This document shows, in pieces, positions 8,375-16,365 of a DNA stretch of 64,000 nt. The notes beneath the pieces were generated by a model. That model was not told the origin of the DNA. It saw nothing but the letters and a program-made list of their open reading frames with translations, and did no database searches. Position 1 is the first letter of the stretch; each line of letters opens with the position of its first letter. Position numbers and translations under genes: made by a program. The stretch comes from Clostridiales bacterium (GTDB lineage: Bacteria; Bacillota; Clostridia; Christensenellales; Pumilibacteraceae): contig JAFLVE010000010.1 of assembly GCA_022511445.1 (NCBI GenBank), forward strand, positions 139,387-203,386, written 5' to 3'.

Positions 8375-8403
8375 TTGACAATAAAACCCCGTATATATAT
8401 AAT
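8375..8403 (+). promoter_or_regulatory. Consensus promoter of ABC exporter operon
   Basis: TTGACA (8375-8380), 17-base spacer, TATAAT (8398-8403). The ATG at 8411 is eight bases past the -10, so transcription should begin at the start codon. This decides the start against the earlier in-frame ATGs at 8375 and 8402, which lie inside the promoter. Confidence 0.9.
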
Positions 8404-8410
8404 GGTTGCA

Positions 8411-10111
8411 ATGTGGAAGCTCGCTAAATTTTTAAAAGGCTACGTGCCGCAAGCGATTTTCGCGCCGCTTTGTAAGCTTATCGAGGCGGTCGCGGAGCTT
8501 GCCGTGCCTATGATTATTGCCAAGGTCATAGACGTAGGCATAGGCGAGCTTCACGATAAATCGTATGTAATAAAATACTGTATTATAATCGGCGCGCTTG
8601 CCGTTTTCGGGTTTATTATATCGGTGACGGGACAGTACCTCGCCTCGAAGGCGGCGCTCGGCTTTGGGACAAAGCTGAGAAGCGCGGCGTTTAAGCACGT
8701 AAACAAGCTTCCGCTCTCCGCGTCCGACCGCCTCGGCGGCGCGTCGCTTGTCACTCGGCTTACCGGCGACATTATGAACTGTCAGAGCGCGCTGAATATG
8801 TTTTTGCGGCTTGTGCTTCGCGTTCCGTTCGTCGTTATCGGCGCGTTTGTCATGAGCATGATTATCGACCCCATACTGTCGCTTATGTTTTTCGCGATGA
8901 CGGTTATCCTTACCGCGACGATTTATCTCGTGCTTCATTTCACCCTGCCGCACGTAAAAAAATCGCAAAAAAAGCTGGACGAAATATCTCGGCTGTCGGC
9001 GCAGTCGCTTGACGGCGCGCGCGTTATTCGCGCTTTTTCCAAGCAGAACGAAACAAAAGCGGACTTTTTCTCCGCCGCCGATTCCGCCGCTCAAACGAAT
9101 ATCGGCGCGGCAAAAATTTCCGCCCTACTCACCCCGCTCACCTTTGCCGTCGTCAATCTGGCGATAATCGCGGTGCTGTGGTTCGGCGGGATAAAAGTTG
9201 ACGGCGGCGCGCTGTCCCAAGGTCAAATCGTCGCGCTTATAAACTATCTAACCCAAGCGTTTTTCGTAATCGTAAACATAGGCAACGTGTTTTACGTGTT
9301 TACGCGCTCGGCGGCTTGCGGGGTGCGCGTCAACGAGCTTCTCGACACTCCCGTTCCCGAGGACGGCACTCTCGATAAAATCGAAAATACCGAAAAAACC
9401 GACATAGCGCTCGAATTCGAAAACGTCAGCTTTGCGTACGACGGCGACTACGACGTTCGCGACATCTCGTTCACGCTCAAAAGGGGCGGCACGCTCGGGA
9501 TAATAGGCGGCACGGGCAGCGGCAAATCGACGGTTATCAATCTTATAGAAAAATTCTACACGCCGCAAAAAGGCAGAATCCTGTTTTACGGCAAGCCGAT
9601 AAACGAATACAATACCGACTTTCTGCGCTCCTTTTTCGGGTACGTTCCTCAGCGCGCCGCCATTCTCGCGGGCACGCTCGACAGTAATCTTCGCATTGCG
9701 GACGAGTTCGTGACCGAGGAAAGAGAAATCGACGCGCTAAAAAAAGCTCAGGCGAGCGAGCTGCTCGACAAAATCGGGCTCGACGGAGTGATAGCGCAGG
9801 ACGGCAAAAATCTTTCGGGCGGACAGCGCCAGCGCGTGTCGATTGCGCGCGCGCTCTGCCGCGACAACGAGATATATCTATTCGACGACGCGACCTCCGC
9901 GCTCGACTACAAGACCGAGCGTGACTTTATAAACGCCGTAAAGCAAACGAACGGCGCAAAGATTTTCGTATCCCAGCGCATAAGCGCCGTTTCCGCCTGC
10001 GACGAGATAATAGTCCTCGACGGCGGAAAAATCGTAGGGCGCGGAACTCACGAGGAGCTTAAAGCCTCCTGTCCGCTGTACGCCGAATTCTGCGCGTCTC
10101 AAAACAGATAA
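8411..10111 (+). CDS. ABC exporter half-transporter, degenerate-site subunit
   Basis: 566 residues: six membrane helices (about 1-300) then a nucleotide-binding domain. Walker A GGTGSGKST, signature LSGGQRQRVS, but Walker B ends FDDATSALD (Asp replaces the catalytic Glu) and the switch loop has VSQRIS (Gln replaces His). This is the non-canonical half of a TM287/288- or BmrCD-like asymmetric exporter. Its partner starts on the next base after its stop. The chosen start MWKLAKF sits right behind the promoter and has no ribosome site. Likely exports drugs, lipids or peptides across the cell membrane. Confidence 0.93.
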   Translation: MWKLAKFLKGYVPQAIFAPLCKLIEAVAELAVPMIIAKVIDVGIGELHDKSYVIKYCIIIGALAVFGFIISVTGQYLASKAALGFGTKLRSAAFKHVNKLPLSASDRLGGASLVTRLTGDIMNCQSALNMFLRLVLRVPFVVIGAFVMSMIIDPILSLMFFAMTVILTATIYLVLHFTLPHVKKSQKKLDEISRLSAQSLDGARVIRAFSKQNETKADFFSAADSAAQTNIGAAKISALLTPLTFAVVNLAIIAVLWFGGIKVDGGALSQGQIVALINYLTQAFFVIVNIGNVFYVFTRSAACGVRVNELLDTPVPEDGTLDKIENTEKTDIALEFENVSFAYDGDYDVRDISFTLKRGGTLGIIGGTGSGKSTVINLIEKFYTPQKGRILFYGKPINEYNTDFLRSFFGYVPQRAAILAGTLDSNLRIADEFVTEEREIDALKKAQASELLDKIGLDGVIAQDGKNLSGGQRQRVSIARALCRDNEIYLFDDATSALDYKTERDFINAVKQTNGAKIFVSQRISAVSACDEIIVLDGGKIVGRGTHEELKASCPLYAEFCASQNR

Positions 10112-11884
10112 ATGAAAAAAGCATCCGCCGAAAAACAGTCCGCCGTACTCGGCAGGCTCATGAAATACGTTAAGCCCCACGCGCTTCTTGTCGTGGCGGC
10201 GTTTCTGTGCGCGGTCGTATCGGCAGCGGCGACCCTGTTTGCGCCCGTCGTCATAGGAGATTCGGTCAATTTTATAATGGGCGCCGGAAGAGTGTATTAC
10301 AGACCGCTTGCCGCAAGGCTTGTTCTTCTCGCGGTGCTTATAGTGGCGGTGCTCGTCTTTCAATGGCTTATGAACCTGTTTGCCCAGCGCGCCGCGCACC
10401 TAACCGTCCGCGACGTCAGGCGCGACGGGTTCTCTTCGCTCGTACACGCGCCGCTGAGCTATATCGACGGCAACGGGCACGGCGACCTTGCGTCGCGGCT
10501 TTCCGTCGACGCCGACCAGATTTCGGACGGAATCGTTCAGGGCGCGACCCAGCTCTTTACGGGCATAGTAACGGTAATAGGCACGCTCGCGCTGATGATA
10601 CGCATTAACCCCTGGATTGCTCTCGCCGTGGCGGGGCTTACTCCCCTTTCGCTTTTCGTGTCCTTCCTTGTCGCACGCGGCTCGCATAAGTATTTTTCGG
10701 CGCAGTCTAAGGTGCGCGGCGAGCTGTACCAAAAGAGCGAGGAAACGATAGGCGCACGTGCGCTCGTCGCCGCCTACGGCTACGCGCACCGCGCCGAACG
10801 AAGCTTTAACGACACTAACGAGTCGCTGCGTAATTGCGGATTCAAAGCGACCTTTTACTCGTCGCTCGTCAATCCGTCGACGCGGCTTATAAACGCGCTT
10901 GTGTACGCGGTTGCGGCGGTTATGGGCGCGGTGTTCGCAATCGACGGGAAAATGACCGCGGGCGACATCGCAACGCTTCTGCTTTTTGCCAACCAGTTCG
11001 CGCGCCCGATCAACGAGATAACGGGCGTCATCACCGAGCTTCAAACCTCGCTCGCCGCCGCGAAGCGCACGCTCGACCTTGCCGAGGTGAAGCCGCAATC
11101 CGACTCGGGCACGGTTACGGATAAAAAGCTTTCGGGCGAAATCGCACTTAACAATATGACTTTTTCCTACACCGAGGGTAAGCCCATTCTCAAAAACCTC
11201 AGCCTCGAGGTAGCAAAGGGCACTATGGTAGCAATCGTCGGGCGCACGGGCTGCGGCAAGACTACGCTTATCAACCTTCTTATGCGCTTCTACGACCCCG
11301 ACTCGGGCACCATTCTTTTCGACGGAATAAACTCCGCCGACATTCAAAGAAGCTGCGTGCGCAAGGGCTTCGGCATGGTGCTTCAGGACAGCTGGATATT
11401 TAAGGGCACCGTGCGCGAGAATATCGCCTACGGCAAGCCCGAGGCTACGCTCGACGATGTGAAAGCCGCCGCGCGCGCCGCGCATATCGACGGGTTTATC
11501 GAACGCCTCCCTAACGGCTACGACACGGTTATCGACGACGGCGACGGAATATCGCAAGGACAAAAACAGCTTATTAACATTGCGCGCGTAATGCTCGTTA
11601 ACCCGCCCATGCTCATACTCGACGAAGCGACGAGCAATATCGACACCCGCACGGAACGCCGCGTTCAGGAAGCGTTCGACAGTCTCTTGCGCCCGAAGGA
11701 CGGCGTAAAAAAGACGGGCTTTGTCGTCGCGCACAGACTTTCCACCATAAAAAACGCCGACGTCATTCTCGTTATGGACAAAGGCGAAATTGTCGAGCGC
11801 GGCACCCACGACGAGCTGCTCGCCCTCGGCGGCGTGTACGCCGAGCTGTACAACGCCCAATTCTCGGGCGGATTGTCCGTGTAA
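10112..11884 (+). CDS. ABC exporter half-transporter, catalytic subunit
   Basis: 590 residues, type-1 exporter fold. NBD motifs: Walker A GRTGCGKTT, signature ISQGQKQL (altered from LSGGQ), Walker B LILDEATSNID with intact Glu, and switch VAHRLS with His. Thus its Walker site pairs with the good LSGGQ of the first subunit to make the one competent ATP site, while its own poor signature completes the degenerate site. The stop and start are abutted (TAAATG) and no ribosome site is present, so translation is likely coupled to the first gene. N-terminal charged extension of about 15 residues. Confidence 0.94.
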   Translation: MKKASAEKQSAVLGRLMKYVKPHALLVVAAFLCAVVSAAATLFAPVVIGDSVNFIMGAGRVYYRPLAARLVLLAVLIVAVLVFQWLMNLFAQRAAHLTVRDVRRDGFSSLVHAPLSYIDGNGHGDLASRLSVDADQISDGIVQGATQLFTGIVTVIGTLALMIRINPWIALAVAGLTPLSLFVSFLVARGSHKYFSAQSKVRGELYQKSEETIGARALVAAYGYAHRAERSFNDTNESLRNCGFKATFYSSLVNPSTRLINALVYAVAAVMGAVFAIDGKMTAGDIATLLLFANQFARPINEITGVITELQTSLAAAKRTLDLAEVKPQSDSGTVTDKKLSGEIALNNMTFSYTEGKPILKNLSLEVAKGTMVAIVGRTGCGKTTLINLLMRFYDPDSGTILFDGINSADIQRSCVRKGFGMVLQDSWIFKGTVRENIAYGKPEATLDDVKAAARAAHIDGFIERLPNGYDTVIDDGDGISQGQKQLINIARVMLVNPPMLILDEATSNIDTRTERRVQEAFDSLLRPKDGVKKTGFVVAHRLSTIKNADVILVMDKGEIVERGTHDELLALGGVYAELYNAQFSGGLSV

Positions 11885-12109
11885 CAGACCAAAGGCTTGG
11901 CGAATGTCGTGTGTAGTCGTCAATGATTGTTTTACGTCACACCCGAAAACGTGCATTCGCCCTCCCCGTGGGGGCACGCGTAAACGCGTGGAGTCCTCGG
12001 CTTTCGCTTCGCCCGTTCGCTATAAAATGCCCGCGGGACTTTTTTGTTTTGTAACCTAAACCACCTGTATGCAAGCGGTTATCATAAAGCTTTAGCTATT
12101 GGAACAAAC
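11885..12109. other. Gene-free stretch with small palindromes
   Basis: No open frame is credible. It contains a CACGCG-TAA-ACGCGTG hairpin near 11971-11991 and a GTGTG..CACAC element near 11910-11945 that resembles a segment at 31270-31310. Its right side leads into the IS200 remnant. Confidence 0.4.
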
Positions 12110-12280
12110 AAAAAAAGTCCTCCTTTGCTAAATAGAAGAGGTTCCTACGCCAAGTCTAAAAGCAAAGGAGAACAATCCGAATGACGACAATAGTTTAACG
12201 CATACCACGCGGGATTGCAAGTACCACATAGTATTTGCACCCGAATACAGACGGAAAGCAATATACGGAAATCAATCCGA
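12110..12280 (+). mobile_element. IS200/IS605-family remnant: left end plus tnpA start
   Basis: Translation from 12180 reads NDDNSLTHTTRDCKYHIVF then APEYRRKAIYG, the unmistakable N-terminus of the IS200-type Y1 transposase (HxxxxCKYHIVFAPKYRR). Only about 30 codons remain; the HUH and tyrosine regions are gone. The ATG at 12181 is one base out of frame with this reading, so even the stub is frameshifted. Upstream is the left-end regulatory hairpin. Downstream, sequence passes at once into the terminator of the zinc-ribbon gene. This is an internally deleted or eroded copy, incapable of coding transposase. Confidence 0.8.
12120..12170 (+). promoter_or_regulatory. Ribosome-site-sequestering hairpin of IS200 remnant
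   Basis: CTCCTTTGCT (12120-12129) is exactly complementary to AGCAAAGGAG (12161-12170), which contains the AAAGGAG ribosome site of the former tnpA. IS200 elements are known to hide their tnpA ribosome site in such a leader hairpin. Confidence 0.75.
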
Positions 12281-12313
12281 TAACGTCTATGGCTTTTGCC
12301 CGCATATGAGAAA

Positions 12314-12331
12314 CCCCCGGCTTGCCGGGGG
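12314..12331 (-). terminator. Terminator of zinc-ribbon membrane protein
   Basis: CCCCCGG and CCGGGGG with a four-base loop, followed on the minus strand by TTTCTC. It may also be a leftover IS200 right-end hairpin. Confidence 0.55.
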
Positions 12332-12349
12332 AATTTCATTTATCGATTT

Positions 12350-14122
12350 TTATGCGGGAATTTCCGCGGCTTGCTTTTTCTTTTTATCGGGCTTAAACAC
12401 TTTGTCGAATACGAACAAGCCTATCATAAACACTATGGAAATCCAGGTAACGGCGCGCATTTCGTACTTTGTGCTTATTCCGCTCAAATCGCTGCCCGTG
12501 ATTGTTGCGTACGAGTCCGATCCGGCGAAAAACGCCAATTGGAATATGACGATGGTAGCAAGCACAATGGCTGTAGTAAGCGCGGAGGTCGTGCCGGAAA
12601 GCTTGGGATTTTTTTCGTGATCGAGCGCGTTAAACTTAAGCTGCTTTGTGGCGCCGACGCCGATTATAATTGTGGAGATGAGCAAGCTTAGCGCCGTCAA
12701 AATTCCGCCTACGACCGTGGAAGCCGGCAAGGTCGAGCCCTCCACCATATAATCGGAGAAGTTGAACATCTGGTGAGAGAGCATGCTCGAATCGCCGAGG
12801 ATTTTAACCGTCGAAACAACGGTATAAATAAATCTGTCGGGATTGTTCGGGTCGGGGGTCTTTACCGTGAGAGTGGAAGTTACCGCAACGGTGTTGCCGC
12901 AGAGCAGGAAGAACGCGGCAATCATAAGTCCGGCAATAACCGTATTTTTAATAATCACGCCGACGGGAACTCTTTCGAGAACTATGGCTCTTGCGGCACC
13001 GGCTATAAGGTAGACGAGCATTACGACAAGAGTCGTTGCAAACGCGCCGCCGAGCGCAATCAGATTAGGCGCGGCAAGCGTAAGGATAAGCTGTACCGCA
13101 GACAAGACCGCCGCCGTACCCAGGAAGGAGAACAAATGCGTGGAACGCTTTCTCCTTACAAGGCCCAAAATTCCGATTACAAGGTTTACAACCGCAACTA
13201 CCGCAAGCGTAACCGCCAACATCGCTATCGCAAACGAGAACGCCACGTTAAAGAAAGTTTCGAACGATAAGGCTTCCTCAAAACGCTCGCCCGTCGTCGC
13301 GGCGGTAAGAGCGTACGCGATATAATTCATTTTGGAAAGATGCTTCGATATTATCTTTCTATACGCCGCTTGGTATTCCTTGGAATATTCTTCCAGCTCG
13401 GCTTCGTTGGTGGGCATGGGGTGAGTCGTAAACCATTCCGCTATTTCGGCTTCCGCCTCACGCAACCTTTTGGCATACTCTTCCTCGTACGGATTGATAA
13501 TCTTTTCATCTACAACCTCGTATTCGCCGGCTGCCATAAAGAAGATTGCGCCAATAGCTTTAAATACGTCTTGTTTAATCTCGACGTACGTATCGCTCTC
13601 GTAAATCTTTACGTCGCCGACTTGCTCGGAAGGCACTACGCTGTGCGTTCTCAGCTTTAAGTTTATCGGCGTAAGAAGAGACATAAGAGCAACGGTAAGC
13701 GCCATAACCAGCAACACGATATTGCCGATAATGTTCTTTTTGTACTCGAACGCGACAACCTTTTGCTTTATGCCTACGGGATTGTCGATATAAGGCGGAG
13801 GCGGCTCTACTTCCTCGTCGTCGCTTCTTTCGGGCGTGGCAGGCGTGGAATGCGCGGCACTTTCGGAGTAAGCGGGCTTAACCTCGTTGTAAGCGCCGCC
13901 TGTGCCGTTTGCGCCGACCGGTTCCGGTTTAACGGGCGGCGGGGGCGGCGGAGCTACAAGACGGGCGCCGCACTTCATGCAGAAAACGCTGCCCGCCGGG
14001 TTGAGCTCTCCGCACGACGGGCAACGATTGCCTTCGTCGGGAGAGGAAAGTCTGGTGCCGCACTGCGAACAGACGTTTGCGCTGTCCGGAAACTCGCGGC
14101 CGCAATTGTTACATTTTTTCAT
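12350..14122 (-). CDS. Double zinc-ribbon membrane protein
   Basis: 590 residues. Two N-terminal zinc ribbons (CNNCGREF..CSQCG near 4-21; CPSCGEL..CMKCG near 34-51), then a proline-rich linker with PPPPPP, acidic patch and a first membrane helix near 138-158. An extracellular loop of about 110 residues follows, then five or so further hydrophobic segments. A TTGACT-17-TATACT promoter and GGGGGT ribosome site support the start. Zinc-ribbon/multi-helix proteins of this kind are common in clostridia and of unknown role. Single-gene unit. Confidence 0.8.
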   Translation of the reverse strand: MKKCNNCGREFPDSANVCSQCGTRLSSPDEGNRCPSCGELNPAGSVFCMKCGARLVAPPPPPPVKPEPVGANGTGGAYNEVKPAYSESAAHSTPATPERSDDEEVEPPPPYIDNPVGIKQKVVAFEYKKNIIGNIVLLVMALTVALMSLLTPINLKLRTHSVVPSEQVGDVKIYESDTYVEIKQDVFKAIGAIFFMAAGEYEVVDEKIINPYEEEYAKRLREAEAEIAEWFTTHPMPTNEAELEEYSKEYQAAYRKIISKHLSKMNYIAYALTAATTGERFEEALSFETFFNVAFSFAIAMLAVTLAVVAVVNLVIGILGLVRRKRSTHLFSFLGTAAVLSAVQLILTLAAPNLIALGGAFATTLVVMLVYLIAGAARAIVLERVPVGVIIKNTVIAGLMIAAFFLLCGNTVAVTSTLTVKTPDPNNPDRFIYTVVSTVKILGDSSMLSHQMFNFSDYMVEGSTLPASTVVGGILTALSLLISTIIIGVGATKQLKFNALDHEKNPKLSGTTSALTTAIVLATIVIFQLAFFAGSDSYATITGSDLSGISTKYEMRAVTWISIVFMIGLFVFDKVFKPDKKKKQAAEIPA

Positions 14123-14163
14123 AGTACCCCCAAAATTAATAATTGCAGGTATTTGATAGGAGT

Positions 14164-14192
14164 AGTATACAAAAAGTTTTTTATAAAGTCAA
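14164..14192 (-). promoter_or_regulatory. Promoter of zinc-ribbon membrane protein
   Basis: TTGACT (14187-14192) and TATACT (14164-14169), 17-base spacer, minus strand. Confidence 0.7.
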
Positions 14193-14210
14193 TACCTATT
14201 TGTCGGAATT

Positions 14211-14252
14211 TAAATAAAAAATTATGAGAATACGGTTATATCGTATTCTCAT
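14211..14252 (-). terminator. Terminator of trxA
   Basis: An 11-base perfect stem (14224-14234 with 14242-14252, ATGAGAATACG) followed on the minus strand by a T-rich run (14212-14223). Confidence 0.8.
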
Positions 14253-14304
14253 TGACTTTTTTCGCGTATCGGTTAAGTTTTCGCTTCGAAAAACAAAGCC
14301 GCAA

Positions 14305-14607
14305 TTACAATCCAAACGCCGCTTTTATATCCTCGAGCGAGGTAAGCCCTACGAACTGCCCTATCATCTCGCCGCCGTTAAAAAGCACGAGCGTGGGTAT
14401 GCTCGTAACGTTAAACTGAAGGGACAACAGCTCCTCCTCGTCCACGTCCACCTTTACAACCTTTACGTCGGTAGTGGACGCAAGCTCTTCAACCAAAGGC
14501 GCCTGAGCGCGACACGGACCGCACCACCTCGCCCAAAAATCGACGAGCACCTTGCCGTCCTTTGTAAGCTCTTCAAACTGTTCGGGGGTGGGATTGTTTA
14601 CTATCAT
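14305..14607 (-). CDS. trxA: Thioredoxin
   Basis: A 100-residue cytosolic disulfide reductase. The active site WCGPCRA is at about residue 29-35, the cis-Pro segment TSIPTLVLF near 72-80, and the closing GGEMIGQFVG is typical. The start MIVNNPTPEQF at 14607 follows CGGAGATATAAAT; the longer frame upstream has no ribosome site. A weak TTGCGA-17-TAAAAT promoter lies at about 14646-14674. No thioredoxin reductase gene is nearby. It stands alone between its own terminator and a long palindromic element. Confidence 0.96.
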   Translation of the reverse strand: MIVNNPTPEQFEELTKDGKVLVDFWARWCGPCRAQAPLVEELASTTDVKVVKVDVDEEELLSLQFNVTSIPTLVLFNGGEMIGQFVGLTSLEDIKAAFGL

Positions 14608-14681
14608 ATTTATATCTCCGTTAAAAGTATTTATTATTTTCCGAATTTTATTCGATAAATGATTTTGTCGCAACGGGGGCG

Positions 14682-14829
14682 ATGCATAAGCGACGCGCCA
14701 AGATTGCGTAGGAAATTTGTGCGATACGAAGGATATACGTTGCAGTCGTAGCCGAAGCCCTACGGCAAAACGTATAGACGCACGTAGCGCGAAAAGTTAC
14801 AGCAAGATTGGTGCACGAGCTTGTGCAGA
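14682..14829. repeat. Long imperfect inverted repeat (foldback/MITE-like)
   Basis: Arms of about 60 bases (14682-14741 and 14769-14829) match imperfectly through TGCA-AAGC, GC-CCAA, TTGC-GTA and a perfect inner TATACGTT/AACGTATA (14734-14741, 14769-14776), around a GTAGCCG..TACGGC loop. No coding potential. It lies between the stop of pepV and the promoter of trxA. It could be a non-autonomous mobile element or a structured 3' RNA of pepV. Confidence 0.6.
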
Positions 14830-14834
14830 GACCC

Positions 14835-16250
14835 TTAAAGGTTTGCGAGCTTAACCATCGCGGCAAGATAAATATCGTAGTTTTTAAATAGCTGTGCGAC
14901 GGGGAAGTTTTCGTCGGCGCGGTGCATGTTTATATCGAGGTCGACGGGCGTACAGCCGAACGCCACGGCGTTGGGCAATTCCCTTGCGTAAGTTCCGCCG
15001 CCCGTTTTAAGCGGCGCGGTCATATCGCCCGTAACCTCGCGGTATACGGACAGAAGAGTTTTTATAAGCGGCGCGTCGGGGTCGATATAAAGGTTTTCGT
15101 GGTAGTCGAGCACCGTCGCTTTACAGCCGAGGCGGGCGCAAATTTTATCGGCAACCGTCTGCGGCTTTACTCCGAGCGGAAGGCGAAAGTCTACGGCAAG
15201 CCACAGCTTCCCGTTTTCTATCCCCGCTTCCGACATGCACATCGTAAGGTCCCCGCTCTTTTCGTCGTCGACGTAAATACCGAGCTTACCGCTCGCAAGC
15301 GGAGTGCATAAACAGTCGACCGCTTTTTCGAGATAGGGCGAGCCTATTTTATCGTTGAACGCCGCCAAAAAAACGAGCGTTTTCCAAAGCGCGCTGTCCC
15401 CCTTTTCGGGCGTGGAGGCGTGCTCGGCGGTGCCCTTTGCGCAAACCGTTATACAGTCGCTCACCGTTACGGAATAGTCTTTTATACTGTTCCCCGCCGT
15501 TATTATGGCGTTAACCGCGGGCGCTTTTTTAAATATGTCGTCGGTGACCGAGCCGCCGCAAAGCTCCTTCAGCGCCGCCTCGAGAGGACTGCCTTTAACG
15601 ATTTTAACGGTGGACGAATCGGGCACGGCGTTTAGGCATTCCGCCCCGTCGATATACGAAATATTACTTGTCAGCTTACTGTCCTCGAACTCGAATTTAA
15701 TGTGCGATATCCCCTTTTCGCTGTTTATTACGGGGAACTCGGAGTCGGGAACGAAGGACATTGCGGGCACCTCGCCACCGTGATTAAGATAGTATCTTAT
15801 GCACGAACTGCCGCGTTCCTCGTCCGCGCCGACAATCAGACGTATGCGGCGCTTTAGCTTTATTCCGCTGTCCTTAATCGCTTTAAGCGCGTGGAGGCAC
15901 ACCACGACCGAGCCTTTGTCGTCGCCTACGCCCCTGCCGTACACCTTTCCGTTTTCCTCAATCATCTTAAATGGATCGGTCGCCCAGCCCCCGCCCGCGG
16001 GAACAACGTCGAGGTGAGCGAGCACGCCCACGCATTCCTTGCCCTCGCCTATCTCGGCGTACGCGGCGTAGTTATCCACGTTAACGGCGGGAAGACCGTA
16101 AGAGCGCGCTTTGGAAACAAACCATTCTATCGCGCGGCGGCAGTCTTTTCCGTACGGCGCGCCGTCCTCGGGAGCGGAATACACGCTCGGGATAGCGACA
16201 ATCTCGGCAAGGTCGTCGAGTATAAGGCGGGTAGGTACCGAATTTTCCAT
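14835..16250 (-). CDS. pepV: M20 family dipeptidase, PepV/Sapep type
   Basis: A 471-residue metallo-dipeptidase that cleaves dipeptides in the cytosol. Metal-binding motifs: LAHLDVVPAGGGWATDPF (about 77-94), GRGVGDDKGS (about 105-114) and ADEERGS (about 145-151) with the catalytic Glu pair; a late GGGTYARE (about 416-423) and the C-terminal His region NMHRADENFP match the PepV group. Start ATG follows GAGGAAGC. A TTGACA-17-TATAAT promoter is shared in space with that of the divergent gltX. Confidence 0.93.
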   Translation of the reverse strand: MENSVPTRLILDDLAEIVAIPSVYSAPEDGAPYGKDCRRAIEWFVSKARSYGLPAVNVDNYAAYAEIGEGKECVGVLAHLDVVPAGGGWATDPFKMIEENGKVYGRGVGDDKGSVVVCLHALKAIKDSGIKLKRRIRLIVGADEERGSSCIRYYLNHGGEVPAMSFVPDSEFPVINSEKGISHIKFEFEDSKLTSNISYIDGAECLNAVPDSSTVKIVKGSPLEAALKELCGGSVTDDIFKKAPAVNAIITAGNSIKDYSVTVSDCITVCAKGTAEHASTPEKGDSALWKTLVFLAAFNDKIGSPYLEKAVDCLCTPLASGKLGIYVDDEKSGDLTMCMSEAGIENGKLWLAVDFRLPLGVKPQTVADKICARLGCKATVLDYHENLYIDPDAPLIKTLLSVYREVTGDMTAPLKTGGGTYARELPNAVAFGCTPVDLDINMHRADENFPVAQLFKNYDIYLAAMVKLANL

Positions 16251-16269
16251 TATAAGCTTCCTCTATCGC

Positions 16270-16328
16270 TTGCTTTTACAGAGCAAATTAATTATAATGA
16301 TTATATCAAACAACGCACTTGGTGTCAA
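16270..16328. promoter_or_regulatory. Overlapping divergent promoters of gltX and pepV
   Basis: Plus strand: TTGCTT (16270-16275), 17 bases, TATAAT (16293-16298) for gltX. Minus strand: TTGACA (16323-16328), 17 bases, TATAAT (16300-16305) for pepV. The -10 boxes are one base apart, so the two polymerases cannot bind together and the first transcribed bases are complementary. Confidence 0.8.
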
Positions 16329-16365
16329 TAATATATCGGCTCGATATTTGACGACGGAGGACAAA

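Noticed and set aside
12306..12620. Plus-strand frame continuing from the IS200 remnant
   Set aside because: It passes through the terminator and is antisense to the zinc-ribbon gene; homology to TnpA stops near 12275.
14648..14866. 72-residue minus-strand frame between trxA and pepV
   Set aside because: It lies in the long palindrome and overlaps the end of pepV; no ribosome site.
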